Shown here: in pieces, positions 55,240 to 64,000 of the stretch | Numbering within the stretch: position 1 is the first letter of the stretch | Layout: each line of letters starts with the position of its first letter | NCBI RefSeq assembly: GCF_022179385.1 | Contig: NZ_BPQS01000008.1 | Coordinates: 62,001-126,000, forward strand | Direction: 5' to 3' | Source: Methylobacterium longum | Lineage (GTDB): Bacteria; Pseudomonadota; Alphaproteobacteria; Rhizobiales; Beijerinckiaceae | DNA: 64,000 nucleotides | Notes under the pieces: model-generated | What the model was told of the DNA's origin: nothing | The model's input: the letters and a program-made list of their open reading frames with translations, nothing else | Databases searched by the model: none | Position numbers and translations under genes: made by a program

Positions 55240-55683
55240 TCAGGGGGGCGGGATCGAGTAGGTGCCGGTGGCGTGGCAGACGAGGTCCGGGCTCCCGACG
55301 GCAGTGATCAGCACCTCGCCCACCGCCAGCCGCCGGCCGAGCTTGAGCAGCCGGCATTCCGCCAGCAGGTCCCCCGCGGCGGGCTTGCGCAAAAAGTTGA
55401 AGGTGAGGCTCGTGGTCACCGCCAGCGCCACCGGGCCGATATTGGCGAGGATCGCCGCGTAGAGGGCATAGTCGGCCAGCGCCATCATGGCCGGGCCCGA
55501 CACCGTCGCGCCGGGCCGGAGGAAGCGCTCCTGCGCCTCCAGCCGCATCCGCGCCGAGAGCGGCCCGACGGCCTCGAGATGGTAGGCCCGCCCGCCCGCC
55601 TGCATCTGCGGGAATTCGCGGTCGAGGAAGTCGCCGGTCTCGGCGCGGGTCAGGATCGTGGCAGCCATGGAACCATGGAGCAT
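55240..55683 (-). CDS. PaaI-type hotdog-fold thioesterase
   Basis: A 147-residue acyl-CoA thioesterase-like protein. LRPGATVSGPAMMALADYALYAAILANIG is the hotdog helix with the conserved Gly-P and Asp/Ala segment. LAVTTSLTFNFLRKPAAGDLLAECRLLKLGRRLAVGEVLI is the strand core. It probably hydrolyses a CoA thioester; the natural substrate is unknown. It is convergent with ribE (16 bp between stops), so it is not part of the riboflavin operon. Confidence 0.88.
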   Translation of the reverse strand: MLHGSMAATILTRAETGDFLDREFPQMQAGGRAYHLEAVGPLSARMRLEAQERFLRPGATVSGPAMMALADYALYAAILANIGPVALAVTTSLTFNFLRKPAAGDLLAECRLLKLGRRLAVGEVLITAVGSPDLVCHATGTYSIPPP

Positions 55684-55749
55684 GGCCGGGACAGCTGGGC
55701 AATCGGCACCTCTCCCGCCGTCCGCCGCATCCGGAGACGCCGCGGCGCA

Positions 55750-55833
55750 GCGGTGGCCGCGCTGGAGGGATCCAGCCGGCCGCGCGGGTCCCGGCGCCCC
55801 CTGCGAACCGACTTCACCGCACCTCAGGATGAG
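55750..55833. repeat. Diverged copy of the 31.5-kb intergenic element
   Basis: GCGGTGGCCGCGC at 55750-55762 and CACCTCAGGATGAG at 55820-55833 match two blocks of the element at 31572-31584 and 31617-31630. The space between is 25 bp longer, and the left outer arm is not recognisable. It lies between the thioesterase and spoVR-like genes; no gene is seen inside. Confidence 0.45.
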
Positions 55834-55855
55834 CGGGACGGGTGGGAGACGCCGC

Positions 55856-57427
55856 TCAGAAGAAAATCGGCCGCGCGCTGGCGGTGATCTCGCCCAGCAC
55901 CGTGCCGGTGGCGGGCTCGATCTCCTTGAGCACCACGTCGTAGCCCCAGAGGTCGGCGAGGTGCTGCAGGACCCGCTTGGCGTCGTCCTTCTGCAGGGTG
56001 ATCTTGTTGATCGCCTTGTGGTGCAGGATCAGGCGGCGGTCGCCCTCCAGGTCCACGTCCACCACCTCGATGTCGGGATCGAGCCACGCCACGTCGTACT
56101 GGCGCGCGAAGGAGCGGCGCATCTTGCGGTAGCCGCGCTCGTCGTGGATCGCCTCGACCCGCAGCTCCGGCTCGTCGGGATCGTCCACCACGTGGAACAG
56201 GCGCAGGTCGCGCATCAGCTTGGGCGACAGGAATTGCTGGATGAAGCTCTCGTCGCGGTAATTCTCCCAGCAGTCGCGCAGGACCGCCATGGCGTCGCCG
56301 GTTCCCGCGATGTCCGGGAACCAGTCGCGGTCCTCGGCGGTCGGCTGCTCCACGATGCGGGCGATGTCCTGCATCATGGCGAAGCCGATCGCGTAGGGGT
56401 TGTGGCCGCCGTAGGAGCGGTCATCGTAGTTCGGCTGGCGGATGACGTTGGTGTGCGACTGCAGGAATTCCAGGTAGGCCGCCTCGGTGATCTGCCCGGA
56501 TTCCGACAGGGCGTTCATGATCCGGTAGTGGCAATAGGTGGCGCAACCCTCGTTCATCACCTTGGTCTGGCGCTGCGGGTAGAAATACTGCGCCACCAGC
56601 CGGACGATGCGGAGGATCTCCCGCTGCCACGGCCGCAGGCGCGGCGCGACCTTCTCGAGGAAGTACAGGATGTTCTCCTGCGGCAGTTCGAGCAGCGCCT
56701 TGCGCCGCTCCGCCGCGAGGTCCGGCCGCACCGTGCCGATCTTCTGCGGCAGGGTCCGCCAGAGATCGTTGTAGATCTGCTCGCCGTGCTCGATCCGCTC
56801 GCGCTCGCGCCGCTGCTCGGAGGCGAGGTCCGGCCGCTTCTTGCGCGGGTAGCGGTGGACGCCCTGGCTCATCAGGGCGTGGGCGGCGTCGAGCACCTGC
56901 TCCACCGCCTGATGGCCGTAGCGCTCCTCGCAGCGGCCGATGAAGCTCTTGGCGAAGTCGAGGTAGTCGAGGATCCCCTCCGCGTCGGTCCATTGCCGGA
57001 ACAGGTAGTTGTTCTTGAAGAAGTGGTTGTGGCCGAAGGCGGCGTGCGCGATGACCAGCGTCTGCATGGTCGCCGTGTTCTCCTCCATCACGTAGGAGAT
57101 GCACGGGTCGGAGTTGATGACGATCTCGTAGGCGAGCCCCATCAGGCCGCGGCGGTAGCCGGCCTCGTGCTGGGCGAAGTGCTTGCCGAAGGACCAGTGC
57201 TTGTAGAACAGCGGCATGCCGATCGACGCGTAGGCGTCGAGCATCTGCTCGGCCGTGATGATCTCGATCTGGTTGGGGTACCAGGACAGGCCGAGCTGAG
57301 GACCCGCGACCGCCTCGCAGGCGTCGTGGATGCGGCGGATGGTGTCGAAATCCCAGTCGTTGCCCGTGAACAGGGGTTTCTGGCCACCGGAGATGATCTG
57401 GGGCGTGCGTGCCTTGACGAGCGTCAT
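55856..57427 (-). CDS. SpoVR family protein
   Basis: A 523-residue soluble protein of the SpoVR family. GLSWYPNQIEIITAEQMLDAYASIGMPLFYKHWSFGKHF is diagnostic. AYEIVINSDPCISYVMEENT and MNEGCATYCHYRIMNALSESGQI are further blocks, with conserved His and Cys. Its molecular function is unknown, but it nearly always lies with prkA and yeaH, as here. The three are on the minus strand in the order prkA-yeaH-spoVR with gaps of about 200 bp, so they are probably co-regulated. Confidence 0.93.
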   Translation of the reverse strand: MTLVKARTPQIISGGQKPLFTGNDWDFDTIRRIHDACEAVAGPQLGLSWYPNQIEIITAEQMLDAYASIGMPLFYKHWSFGKHFAQHEAGYRRGLMGLAYEIVINSDPCISYVMEENTATMQTLVIAHAAFGHNHFFKNNYLFRQWTDAEGILDYLDFAKSFIGRCEERYGHQAVEQVLDAAHALMSQGVHRYPRKKRPDLASEQRRERERIEHGEQIYNDLWRTLPQKIGTVRPDLAAERRKALLELPQENILYFLEKVAPRLRPWQREILRIVRLVAQYFYPQRQTKVMNEGCATYCHYRIMNALSESGQITEAAYLEFLQSHTNVIRQPNYDDRSYGGHNPYAIGFAMMQDIARIVEQPTAEDRDWFPDIAGTGDAMAVLRDCWENYRDESFIQQFLSPKLMRDLRLFHVVDDPDEPELRVEAIHDERGYRKMRRSFARQYDVAWLDPDIEVVDVDLEGDRRLILHHKAINKITLQKDDAKRVLQHLADLWGYDVVLKEIEPATGTVLGEITASARPIFF

Positions 57428-57662
57428 GCGGCCTCCCGATCGAGTGTATGGATCCGGCCGGCTCCGCGCCTCTCCCCTCCGCGGGGGCGAGCGAACCCCG
57501 CCTCAGCAGGGGGCGGGAGAGCGGAACCCGGGTTCAGAAGGCGGCGCGACCCGCAGGAAGGCCGAAGCCCCGTCGCGCACCGGCGCTCCCACCGCCCGCC
57601 CGCCTGCGGAGGCCGTGCGCCCCCGCAGCGGGAGGGGACGAGATGCCCGCGTCCTGCCACCC

Positions 57663-58964
57663 TCACGCCTCCGCCTCCGCCCGCGCATCCTTGCGGCCGA
57701 ACAGCTCGCGGAAGACCGGGTAGATCTCCCGCCGGTGGTTGACCTTGCGCATGGCGATCGGGCCGCCGGCCTTGGCGATCGCCTCGTAGGTCCGCCACAG
57801 GGTGGTGCGGTGCTCCACGAAGCCGGCCCGGGGGCCGTTCTCGTCCCCCACTTCGAGGTAGGCGAAGTGCTGGCAGGCCGGCAGGATGTGCGACCGCAGC
57901 AGTTCCGTCGAGGTCGGCCCGTCGGAGGAGACGTTGTCGCCGTCGGAGGCCTGGGCCGCGTAGATGTTCCAGTCGTTGGGATCGTAGCGCTCGGCGATGA
58001 CGCGCTTCATCTCCACCAGCGCCGAGGAGACCAGGGTGCCGCCGGTCTCGCGGGAGCCGAAGAACGTCTCCTCGTCGACCTCGGTGGCCCGGTCGGTGTG
58101 CCGGATGAACACGATCTCCACGTGGCGGTAGCGGCGCGTCAGGAAGATGTGCAGCAGGATGTAGAACCGCTTGGCGAGGTCCTTCATGTGCTCGGTCATC
58201 GAGCCGGACACGTCCATCAGGCAGAACATCACCGCCTGCGCGATCGGCCGCGGATAGGGCTCGAAGCGGCGGAAGCGCAGGTCGATCGGGTCGACGTAGG
58301 GGATGCGCTTGGCGCGCTCCCGCAGCTTGAGGAGCGCCTGCTCGAGGTCCGGCCGCTCCGGATCGCCCTCCGGCAGGGCGTCGAGCCGCGACGCCAGGGC
58401 CGCGACCTCCTCGGGCTTCGGGCGCTTGAGGGCGATGCGCCGCGACATCGAGTTGCGCAGGGTCCGGGTGAGCGCGAGGTTGGCGGGCGAGCCCGTGACC
58501 GTGTAGCCGGCCCGGCGCAGGCCCTCGGTCTCGACGATGGCGAGGCGGCGCTTGGCGAGGTCCGGCAGTTCCAGATCCTCCAGGAACAACTCCAGGAACT
58601 CCTCGCGGGTCAGCACGAAGCGGAACGCGTCCTCGCTGTTCTCGCCGCCCTCCCCGCCCTCGCCGGAGCCGCGCCCGCCGCCACCGCCCGGCGGGCGCTC
58701 GATCGTGTCGCCCTCCACGTAGGTCTTGTTGCCGGGCAGGATATGGTCCTGCAGGCCCGTGCCGGGCTGGCGGGAGAAGCGCGGCTCGCGCACGCCGTCC
58801 ACCGGCACGCTGACCCGGCCGTCCTTGCCGAGATCCTTGATGTCCTTCTCGCGGGCGGATTCCCGCACGGCGCGCTGGGCCACGTCCTTCACGCGGCGCA
58901 GGAAGCGCTGGCGGTTGGGGAGGCTCTTGCCGCCCGGGTTCAAACGTCGGTCGACGATGTGCAT
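57663..58964 (-). CDS. YeaH/YhbH family protein
   Basis: A 433-residue soluble protein of the UPF0229 family. It begins MHIVDRRLNPGGKSLPNRQRFLRRVKDVAQ, the typical start, so the ATG at 58964 is used although the frame is open further upstream. A VWA-like core contains AVMFCLMDVSGSMTEHMKDLAKRFYILLHIFL with the D-x-S-x-S ion site, and VFIRHTDRATEVDEETFF follows. A Gly-rich linker sits near residue 95. Its partner genes are prkA and spoVR. Confidence 0.93.
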   Translation of the reverse strand: MHIVDRRLNPGGKSLPNRQRFLRRVKDVAQRAVRESAREKDIKDLGKDGRVSVPVDGVREPRFSRQPGTGLQDHILPGNKTYVEGDTIERPPGGGGGRGSGEGGEGGENSEDAFRFVLTREEFLELFLEDLELPDLAKRRLAIVETEGLRRAGYTVTGSPANLALTRTLRNSMSRRIALKRPKPEEVAALASRLDALPEGDPERPDLEQALLKLRERAKRIPYVDPIDLRFRRFEPYPRPIAQAVMFCLMDVSGSMTEHMKDLAKRFYILLHIFLTRRYRHVEIVFIRHTDRATEVDEETFFGSRETGGTLVSSALVEMKRVIAERYDPNDWNIYAAQASDGDNVSSDGPTSTELLRSHILPACQHFAYLEVGDENGPRAGFVEHRTTLWRTYEAIAKAGGPIAMRKVNHRREIYPVFRELFGRKDARAEAEA

Positions 58965-59169
58965 CCGCTGCGAAAACCCTCGTCCGCGTGTGCCGGCCGG
59001 GTCCCGACCCTTCTCGTACCATGCTGCGGCCGGGGGAATGGATCCCGCGTCCGCGGCCGGGTCCCGGATCTTCACCGGCCGGTCGTCCGAAACTGTGGCG
59101 GCGGAGGGTTGGACCGCGGGGTCTGGATCCTGGCCCGGCCGGATTGGACCCGGCCGGACGCCCCGCGCC

Positions 59170-61122
59170 TCAGCCGGCCTGCTTCACCCGCATGTACCAT
59201 TCCACCAGGCGGCGGACCTGCCGCTCGGTGTAGCCGCGCGCGACCATGCGCTCGACGAACTCGCCGTGCTTCTTCTCGGTGTCGCCGTCCTTCTTGGAGC
59301 CGAAGGAGATCACCGGCAGCAGTTCCTCCACCTGGGAGAACATCCGCCGCTCGATCACCTCCCGGAGCTTCTCGTAGCTGGTCCAGCTGGGGTTGCGGCC
59401 GCCGTGCTGCGCCCGGGAGCGCAGGGCGAACTTCACCACCTCGTTGCGGAAGTCCTTCGGGTTGGCGATCCCGGCCGGCTTCTCGATCTTCGTCAGCTCC
59501 TGGTTCAGGAGCTCGCGGTTCATGAGCTGGCCGGTTTCGGCGTCCTTGAAGTCCTGGTCCTCGATCCAGGCGTCGGCGTAGTCGATGTACCGGTCGAACA
59601 GGTTCTGCCCGTAATCGTGGTACGATTCGAGATAGGCCTTCTGGATCTCGTGACCGATGAACTCCGCGTAGCGCGGGGCCAGCTCGGTCTTGATGAATTC
59701 CAGGTACTTCTTCTCGGTCTCCGGCGGGAGCTGCTCGCGCTTGAGCGCCTGCTCCAGCACGTACATCAGGTGAACGGGGTCGGCCGAGACCTCGGTGGTG
59801 TCGTGGTTGAAGGTCGCGGCGAGCACCTTGAAGGCGAAGCGGGTCGAGATCCCGTCCATGCCCTCGTCGACGCCGGCCGTGTCCTTGTACTCCTGCATCG
59901 AGCGGGCGCGGGGATCGACCTCCCGCAGGGACTCGCCGTCGTAGACCCGCATCTTCGAGAAGCCGTTGGAATTGGCGTGCTCGCGCAGGCGCGACAGGAC
60001 CGAGAAGCGCGCCAGCATCTCCAGCGTGCCGGGCGCGCAGGCCGCGTCCGACAACTCCGAGCCGGAGATCAACTTCTCGTAGATGCGCTGCTCCTCGGCG
60101 ACGCGCAGGCAGTACGGGACCTTGATCACGTAGATCCGGTCGATGAAGGCCTCGTTGTTCTTGTTGGTCTTGAAGGTCTGCCACTCGGCCTCGTTCGAGT
60201 GGGCCAGGATCACGCCGGTGAACGGGATCGCGCCGATATTCTCGGTGCCGACGTAGTTGCCCTCCTGCGTCGCGGTGAGCAGCGGGTGCAGCATCTTGAT
60301 CGGCGCCTTGAACATCTCGACGAACTCGAGGATGCCCTGGTTCGCCCGGTTCAGGCCGCCCGAGTACGAGTAGGCGTCGGGATCGGCCTGCGACAGGGTC
60401 TCCAGCCGGCGGATGTCGACCTTGCCGACCAGCGAGGAGATGTCCTGGTTGTTCTCGTCGCCCGGCTCGGTCTTGGCGATGGCGATCTGGCGCAGGCGCG
60501 AGGGCCGGACCTTGATCACCTTGAAGCGCGAGATGTCGCCGTTGAACTCGTCGAGGCGCTTCAGCGCCCAGGGGCTCATCAGGCCGGTCAGCCGCCGGCG
60601 CGGGACGCCGTAGCGCCTCTGGATCTCCTCGCCCATCGTCTCGGGGTCGAACAGGCCCAGCGGGCTCTCGAAGACCGGCGACACTTCGTCCCCAGCCTTG
60701 AGTACGTAGACGGGGTGAACCTCCATCAGGAGCTTCAGCCGCTCGGCCAGCGACGACTTACCGCCGCCCACCGGTCCGAGGAGGTAGAGGATCTGCTTGC
60801 GCTCCTCCAGCCCTTGCGCGGCGTGGCGGAAGAACGAGACGATCCGCTCGATCGTCTCCTCCATCCCGTAGAATTCGCGGAAGGCCGGGTACGTCCGGAT
60901 CGTCCGGTTCATGAAGATCCGGCCGAGGCGCGAATCCTTGGCGGTGTCCACGAATTCGGGCTCGCCGATCGCCGCGAGGATGCGCTCGGCGGCCGAGGCG
61001 TACATCAGGGGCTCGTCGCGGCAGGCCTCGAGATACTCGGAGAGCGTCATCTCCGTGTCGCGGCGGGCTTCGTACCCGCGGGCGAAGCTCTGGAAAAGGT
61101 CGTTCGTCGCATGCATGGGCAT
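59170..61122 (-). CDS. prkA: PrkA family serine protein kinase
   Basis: A 650-residue AAA-like protein kinase or protease of the PrkA/YeaG family. YLLGPVGGGKSSLAERLKLLME is the Walker A block (near 115). An AAA-fold part with NQGILEFVEMFKAPIKMLHPLLTATQEGNY follows. The C-terminal PrkA domain ends with the WYMRVKQAG helix, and the length is normal. It is the first gene of the prkA-yeaH-spoVR group, which is induced by stress, stationary phase or nitrogen limitation in enterobacteria. GAGAGGG precedes the ATG by 7 bp. Confidence 0.95.
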   Translation of the reverse strand: MPMHATNDLFQSFARGYEARRDTEMTLSEYLEACRDEPLMYASAAERILAAIGEPEFVDTAKDSRLGRIFMNRTIRTYPAFREFYGMEETIERIVSFFRHAAQGLEERKQILYLLGPVGGGKSSLAERLKLLMEVHPVYVLKAGDEVSPVFESPLGLFDPETMGEEIQRRYGVPRRRLTGLMSPWALKRLDEFNGDISRFKVIKVRPSRLRQIAIAKTEPGDENNQDISSLVGKVDIRRLETLSQADPDAYSYSGGLNRANQGILEFVEMFKAPIKMLHPLLTATQEGNYVGTENIGAIPFTGVILAHSNEAEWQTFKTNKNNEAFIDRIYVIKVPYCLRVAEEQRIYEKLISGSELSDAACAPGTLEMLARFSVLSRLREHANSNGFSKMRVYDGESLREVDPRARSMQEYKDTAGVDEGMDGISTRFAFKVLAATFNHDTTEVSADPVHLMYVLEQALKREQLPPETEKKYLEFIKTELAPRYAEFIGHEIQKAYLESYHDYGQNLFDRYIDYADAWIEDQDFKDAETGQLMNRELLNQELTKIEKPAGIANPKDFRNEVVKFALRSRAQHGGRNPSWTSYEKLREVIERRMFSQVEELLPVISFGSKKDGDTEKKHGEFVERMVARGYTERQVRRLVEWYMRVKQAG

Positions 61123-61328
61123 TCGATAACCCTCTCAGACCGTGACAGCTTCATCCTGTCTCGGCTTGGATGCAACCGACAGGCCCGCTTTTGTCGCAGT
61201 GCGGTGAGCGTGTCGCCCGGCATGTCGATTGCGTGCAACACTCCCGCGATCGGGGGCGGCGCGGAGGAGACTCCGCGCCCCTCCGGGACGTTCAAAACGG
61301 GGTGACGGGCCTGCCTCGCCGCCTCGAT

Positions 61329-61772
61329 TCACAAATCGGTGCCCTCTTTCTTGGCATCATCTCCCGATTTGCCGGCCGCGGCCCCGACCGTGATCTTGAC
61401 GGTCTGCGTCTGGACTTGCCCGTCGGAGCTCTTGACCTCGAACGTCACTTCATCGGTGCCGGTGAAGCCGCTGTTGGGCTGGTAGAACAAGGCCTGCACC
61501 GCCGCCTCCTTGTTGGGGCATCGGTAGCTCGCGGGCGTCTTCAGCTTGCCGACCTTGGTGATGACCGAGCCGTTCTTCGGCGAACCGGAGACCTTGAACT
61601 CGGGCATCGGCCCCGGAGAGCAATCCTTCTTCAGGTTCGGCGCGATCTCGAGGCGCACGGTCTTGCCGGGCGCGACCGTCTTGGTCCGGCTGGACGGCGA
61701 CTGGGCCAAAGCCGGCCCGGCGAGCGCCAGGCTCCCCACGAGCAGCGCGGCGAGTGGACGATGGGCGATCAT
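61329..61772 (-). CDS. Exported protein with beta-sandwich-like repeat
   Basis: A 147-residue protein with signal peptide MIAHRPLAALLVGSLALAGPALAQS (cut near 24). The mature part has two cysteines that could form a disulfide (KKDCSPGP and SYRCPNKE). Its end, FYQPNSGFTGTDEVTFEVKSSDGQVQTQTVKITV, resembles cadherin/Ig-type beta modules. The tail is charged. Function is unknown. It lies 206 bp upstream of prkA on the same strand; that gap shows no gene. Confidence 0.75.
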   Translation of the reverse strand: MIAHRPLAALLVGSLALAGPALAQSPSSRTKTVAPGKTVRLEIAPNLKKDCSPGPMPEFKVSGSPKNGSVITKVGKLKTPASYRCPNKEAAVQALFYQPNSGFTGTDEVTFEVKSSDGQVQTQTVKITVGAAAGKSGDDAKKEGTDL

Positions 61773-61891
61773 GTCAGCGTCTCTCCAGGGCCGGGCCGGG
61801 ACCTATGTCCGGACTTCCGTCCGGATGCCCCGTTCATCGGTGACGTGCATGTGGGAATGCCGCCGACCGCCGTCGAGGGCCCAGGATGCAG

Positions 61892-62311
61892 TCAGGTCTG
61901 CAGCGCGGCCGCGACGATGCCGGTGACGCGCGCGATCTGCGCGGCATCGAACTCGCCCGCCAGCGCCGCGGCAAGCCGCGCCTCGACCCGCGCCCTCTCC
62001 CCGGCATCGGCGGTCGGCATGGGGGGAATCTCGTCCTCGGCGAGGCGGCAGACCCGGCGGATCGTCTCGGCGGCGGCGAGCAGCTTCGCCCGGTCGGTGG
62101 GACCCATCTCCCAGAGGGGATTGCGCAGCCGGCTGATCACGCGCTTGGCGTCGCGATACTCCCGGTCGACGCCGGTCGATGCCTCGATCTGGCTGACGAG
62201 GAACATCAGTTCCAGGACTTCGGAGGCCGCTTCCGGGCAGGTGCGGACGATCCGCATGAGGCGGGCCATCAGTTCCTGGCTGGGCGACAGCTTGGATTTG
62301 GGCACGGACAT
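61892..62311 (-). CDS. Hypothetical helical protein
   Basis: A predicted all-helical cytosolic protein of about 139 residues, starting MSVPKSKLSPSQELMARLMRIVRTCPEAASEVLELM; the ATG at 62311 is chosen over 62338 because the shorter form begins with a more natural stretch. LLAAAETIRRVCRLAEDEIPPMPTADAGERARVEARLAAALAGEFD shows amphipathic helices. No known family was recognised. It lies 79 bp downstream of the MerR-type regulator gene on the same strand, perhaps in one transcript. Confidence 0.6.
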   Translation of the reverse strand: MSVPKSKLSPSQELMARLMRIVRTCPEAASEVLELMFLVSQIEASTGVDREYRDAKRVISRLRNPLWEMGPTDRAKLLAAAETIRRVCRLAEDEIPPMPTADAGERARVEARLAAALAGEFDAAQIARVTGIVAAALQT

Positions 62312-62390
62312 GCGGGCGACAACGCGAGTTGTTGCCAAAAAGTTCGCTCTCAGCGCGAAGGGTGCGGCGAGGCGTCCGCCGGACCGGGCC

Positions 62391-62885
62391 TCAGATGTCC
62401 TTCGCGGGCGCCCGGTGCAGTCCGTCGATCAGGGCGCGGCAGGCTTGCAGTTCCTCCAGGGCCTCCGCCAGCGCCGCCCGATCAGGGCCGCCCAGCGCGC
62501 CGCTCCTGGCCCCTGCCTCCGCCTCGACCTCCGGGGACAGGGGTTCGGCCGCCACCGCCTCGCCGCGCCCGACGGACTGGACGAAGCGGACACCGTTCTC
62601 CTTGAGCACCCGCTGCGCCCCGGCGATGGTGTAGCGGCGCACGTGCAGGAGGTGACGGATGCCGGCGACGAGTTCGACGTCCTGGGGCCTGTAGTAGCGG
62701 CGCCCCCCGGCCCGCTTGACCGGGCGGATCTGGCCGAACCGGGTTTCCCAGAACCGCAGCACGTGCTGGGGCACGTCGAGTTCCTCGGCGACCTCGCTGA
62801 TCGTGCGGAACGCGTGGGGGCTCTTCTCGCCGGGCCCGGGGCTCTGTTCGTCGGCCTGTTCGGCGGCGCGGAGGGCTGGCGGCAT
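62391..62885 (-). CDS. MerR family transcriptional regulator
   Basis: A 164-residue regulator. The winged helix is [52 protein letters not shown] (about 25-75). The effector part is a short Ala/Glu-rich helix without metal-binding cysteines or a B12 domain. Its position next to ihfA and fabH is typical for this alphaproteobacterial MerR group, whose target is unknown. The ATG at 62885 is used, since the extra upstream residues are Arg-rich and non-conserved. No tRNA gene, often present at this place, is seen. Confidence 0.9.
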   Translation of the reverse strand: MPPALRAAEQADEQSPGPGEKSPHAFRTISEVAEELDVPQHVLRFWETRFGQIRPVKRAGGRRYYRPQDVELVAGIRHLLHVRRYTIAGAQRVLKENGVRFVQSVGRGEAVAAEPLSPEVEAEAGARSGALGGPDRAALAEALEELQACRALIDGLHRAPAKDI

Positions 62886-62998
62886 GGCGGTCTTACGGAT
62901 CAGCGCGGGACGGCACGATCTTGCCGGGTTGCGGAGCCGCACTCAAGCCTAACCGGTGATCCCGGGCCGGTTCCGTTCGGCACCGACGCCGGAGCGGC

Positions 62999-63322
62999 TC
63001 AGTCGTCGTCTTCGTGGGCACCCGCACCGTTGAGGCCGTTGATCTTGGCCTTGAGCACGTTCGAGGGCTTGAACACCATAACCTGGCGCGGTTCAATTGC
63101 GACCTCGACTCCGGTCTTGGGATTGCGGCCGACGCGCTTGCCCTTGCTGCGCACCACGAAGGAGCCGAACGAGGACAGCTTCACGGTCTCGCCGCCGGCT
63201 AGGCAGGTGCAGATCTCCGACAGCACGGTCTCGACGAGGGCCGCCGACTCGGTCCGCGACAGGCCCACCTGATGGTAGACGGCCTCGCTCAAGTCGGCGC
63301 GCGTCACCGTCTTGCCTGCCAT
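62999..63322 (-). CDS. ihfA: Integration host factor alpha subunit
   Basis: A 107-residue DNA-bending protein of the HU/IHF family. [37 protein letters not shown] is the helical half. [45 protein letters not shown] holds the beta arms with the intercalating Pro in RNPKTG. The alpha subunit is suggested by the fabH-ihfA-merR order. The ATG at 63322 fits the family start, and the longer open frame is not used. Confidence 0.95.
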   Translation of the reverse strand: MAGKTVTRADLSEAVYHQVGLSRTESAALVETVLSEICTCLAGGETVKLSSFGSFVVRSKGKRVGRNPKTGVEVAIEPRQVMVFKPSNVLKAKINGLNGAGAHEDDD

Positions 63323-63475
63323 GCCGTGCCCCCTCGCCCGCATCATTCTCTTCATGACCTCGGGCGCGGCGATCACGGCCGCACCAAACGCTGAAGACGT
63401 ATCTCTATGATCCGGCACGCTAATCGGCGCTCCGCCCCCGGTCAACCGCGTGCGTGCGAGGAATCGTTTCGGCCC

Positions 63476-64000
63476 TCACCAGCGGATCAGCGCCGCTCCC
63501 CAGCTGAAGCCACCGCCGATCGCCTCGATCATCACGAGGTCGCCGGGCTTGATGCGGCCGTCCCGCCGCGCGACGTCGAGGGCCAGGGGGATCGAGGCCG
63601 CCGAGGTGTTGCCATGGCGATCCACCGTCAGGACGATCTTGTCGCGGGCGATCCCGATCTTGTCGGCCGAGGCCTCGATGATCCGGCGATTGGCCTGATG
63701 GGGAACGAACCAGTCGAGGTCCTCCGCAGTCATGCCCGCCTGCGCGAAGGCGTCAACGATCACGTCGGTGACCTGCCCGACGGCGAACCGGAACACGTCG
63801 CGGCCCTCCATGCGCAGGTGCCCGGTGGTGCCGGTGGAACCCGGGCCGCCATCGACGTAGAGCTTCTCCCGATGGCGGCCATCCGAGCGCAGGCTGGTGC
63901 TGAGGACGCCCCGGCCCTCCTCCGCCGCCTGCGCCTCCAGCACGATGGCGCCGGCCCCGTCGCCGAAGAGGACGCAGGTGGTGCGGTCCTCCCAGTCGAC
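63476..64000 (-). CDS. fabH: Beta-ketoacyl-ACP synthase III, C-terminal part, cut by the window end
   Basis: The reading frame is open to position 64000 and ends at 63476, giving the last 174 or so residues of a protein usually about 325 long. It starts the fatty acid chain by condensing acetyl-CoA with malonyl-[21 protein letters not shown], the catalytic His in [15 protein letters not shown] and the Asn in [14 protein letters not shown] are visible. The catalytic Cys part lies outside the window. It precedes ihfA in the usual plsX-fabH-ihfA order. Confidence 0.95.
   Translation of the reverse strand, partial: VDWEDRTTCVLFGDGAGAIVLEAQAAEEGRGVLSTSLRSDGRHREKLYVDGGPGSTGTTGHLRMEGRDVFRFAVGQVTDVIVDAFAQAGMTAEDLDWFVPHQANRRIIEASADKIGIARDKIVLTVDRHGNTSAASIPLALDVARRDGRIKPGDLVMIEAIGGGFSWGAALIRW

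Overview
The window is about 70% G+C and reads as chromosomal DNA of a Methylobacterium-like alphaproteobacterium (Rhizobiales/Hyphomicrobiales). The grounds are a Ros/MucR zinc-finger regulator, PmtA-type phospholipid methylation, a prkA-yeaH-spoVR cluster, an IorAB-type molybdenum hydroxylase and many exported alanine/proline-rich proteins. Genus is an inference from gene content and composition; no rRNA or tRNA gene was found to confirm it. About 59 protein-coding loci are called. No insertion sequence, integrase, prophage or CRISPR array was seen.

Left part (1-25 kb): L,D-transpeptidase; a Pat-like three-domain protein acyltransferase; mucR with a promoter overlapped by a perfect inverted repeat; a membrane-anchored Mrr-like nuclease; DedA; peroxiredoxin; YqgE; dnaK-dnaJ; a PmtA-like methyltransferase; a His/Gly/Trp-rich exported protein. 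Then a long minus-strand block follows: mcp, gpx, ECF sigma/anti-sigma and a compact nucleoside-salvage operon (cdd, purine nucleoside phosphorylase, deoC, deoA). Patatin phospholipase and ispG are divergent, and the gap between them holds repeated 9-bp half-sites.

Middle part (25-49 kb): kup; a lower-GC orphan gene; iorAB-like 2Fe-2S and molybdopterin subunits; Sir2 deacylase; a decayed isochorismatase; and a dihydropyrimidinase cotranscribed with a complete Pot-type ABC importer, probably an import-and-hydrolysis unit for a cyclic ureide or pyrimidine. rplY (L25) has a leader with two strong hairpins. pdxH, small lipoprotein and secreted genes, a two-domain GIPCT-type glycosyltransferase-like protein, a Kef-type antiporter and a MATE exporter follow.

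Right part (49-64 kb): DUF937 and cupin genes; an orphan toxin/immunity-like pair at 50.2-51.3 kb in which the toxin gene is broken by one base in a CCCCGGGG run; glyA; the nrdR-ribD-ribE cluster; a thioesterase; prkA-yeaH-spoVR (stationary-phase or stress kinase module); then a MerR regulator, ihfA and the C-terminal part of fabH, cut by the window edge.

Most notable: the frameshifted PD-(D/E)XK-like toxin whose restored frame ends in an ATGA overlap with its putative immunity gene, with a perfect palindrome over its promoter; the rplY leader; and the operator-like repeats at mucR and ispG.
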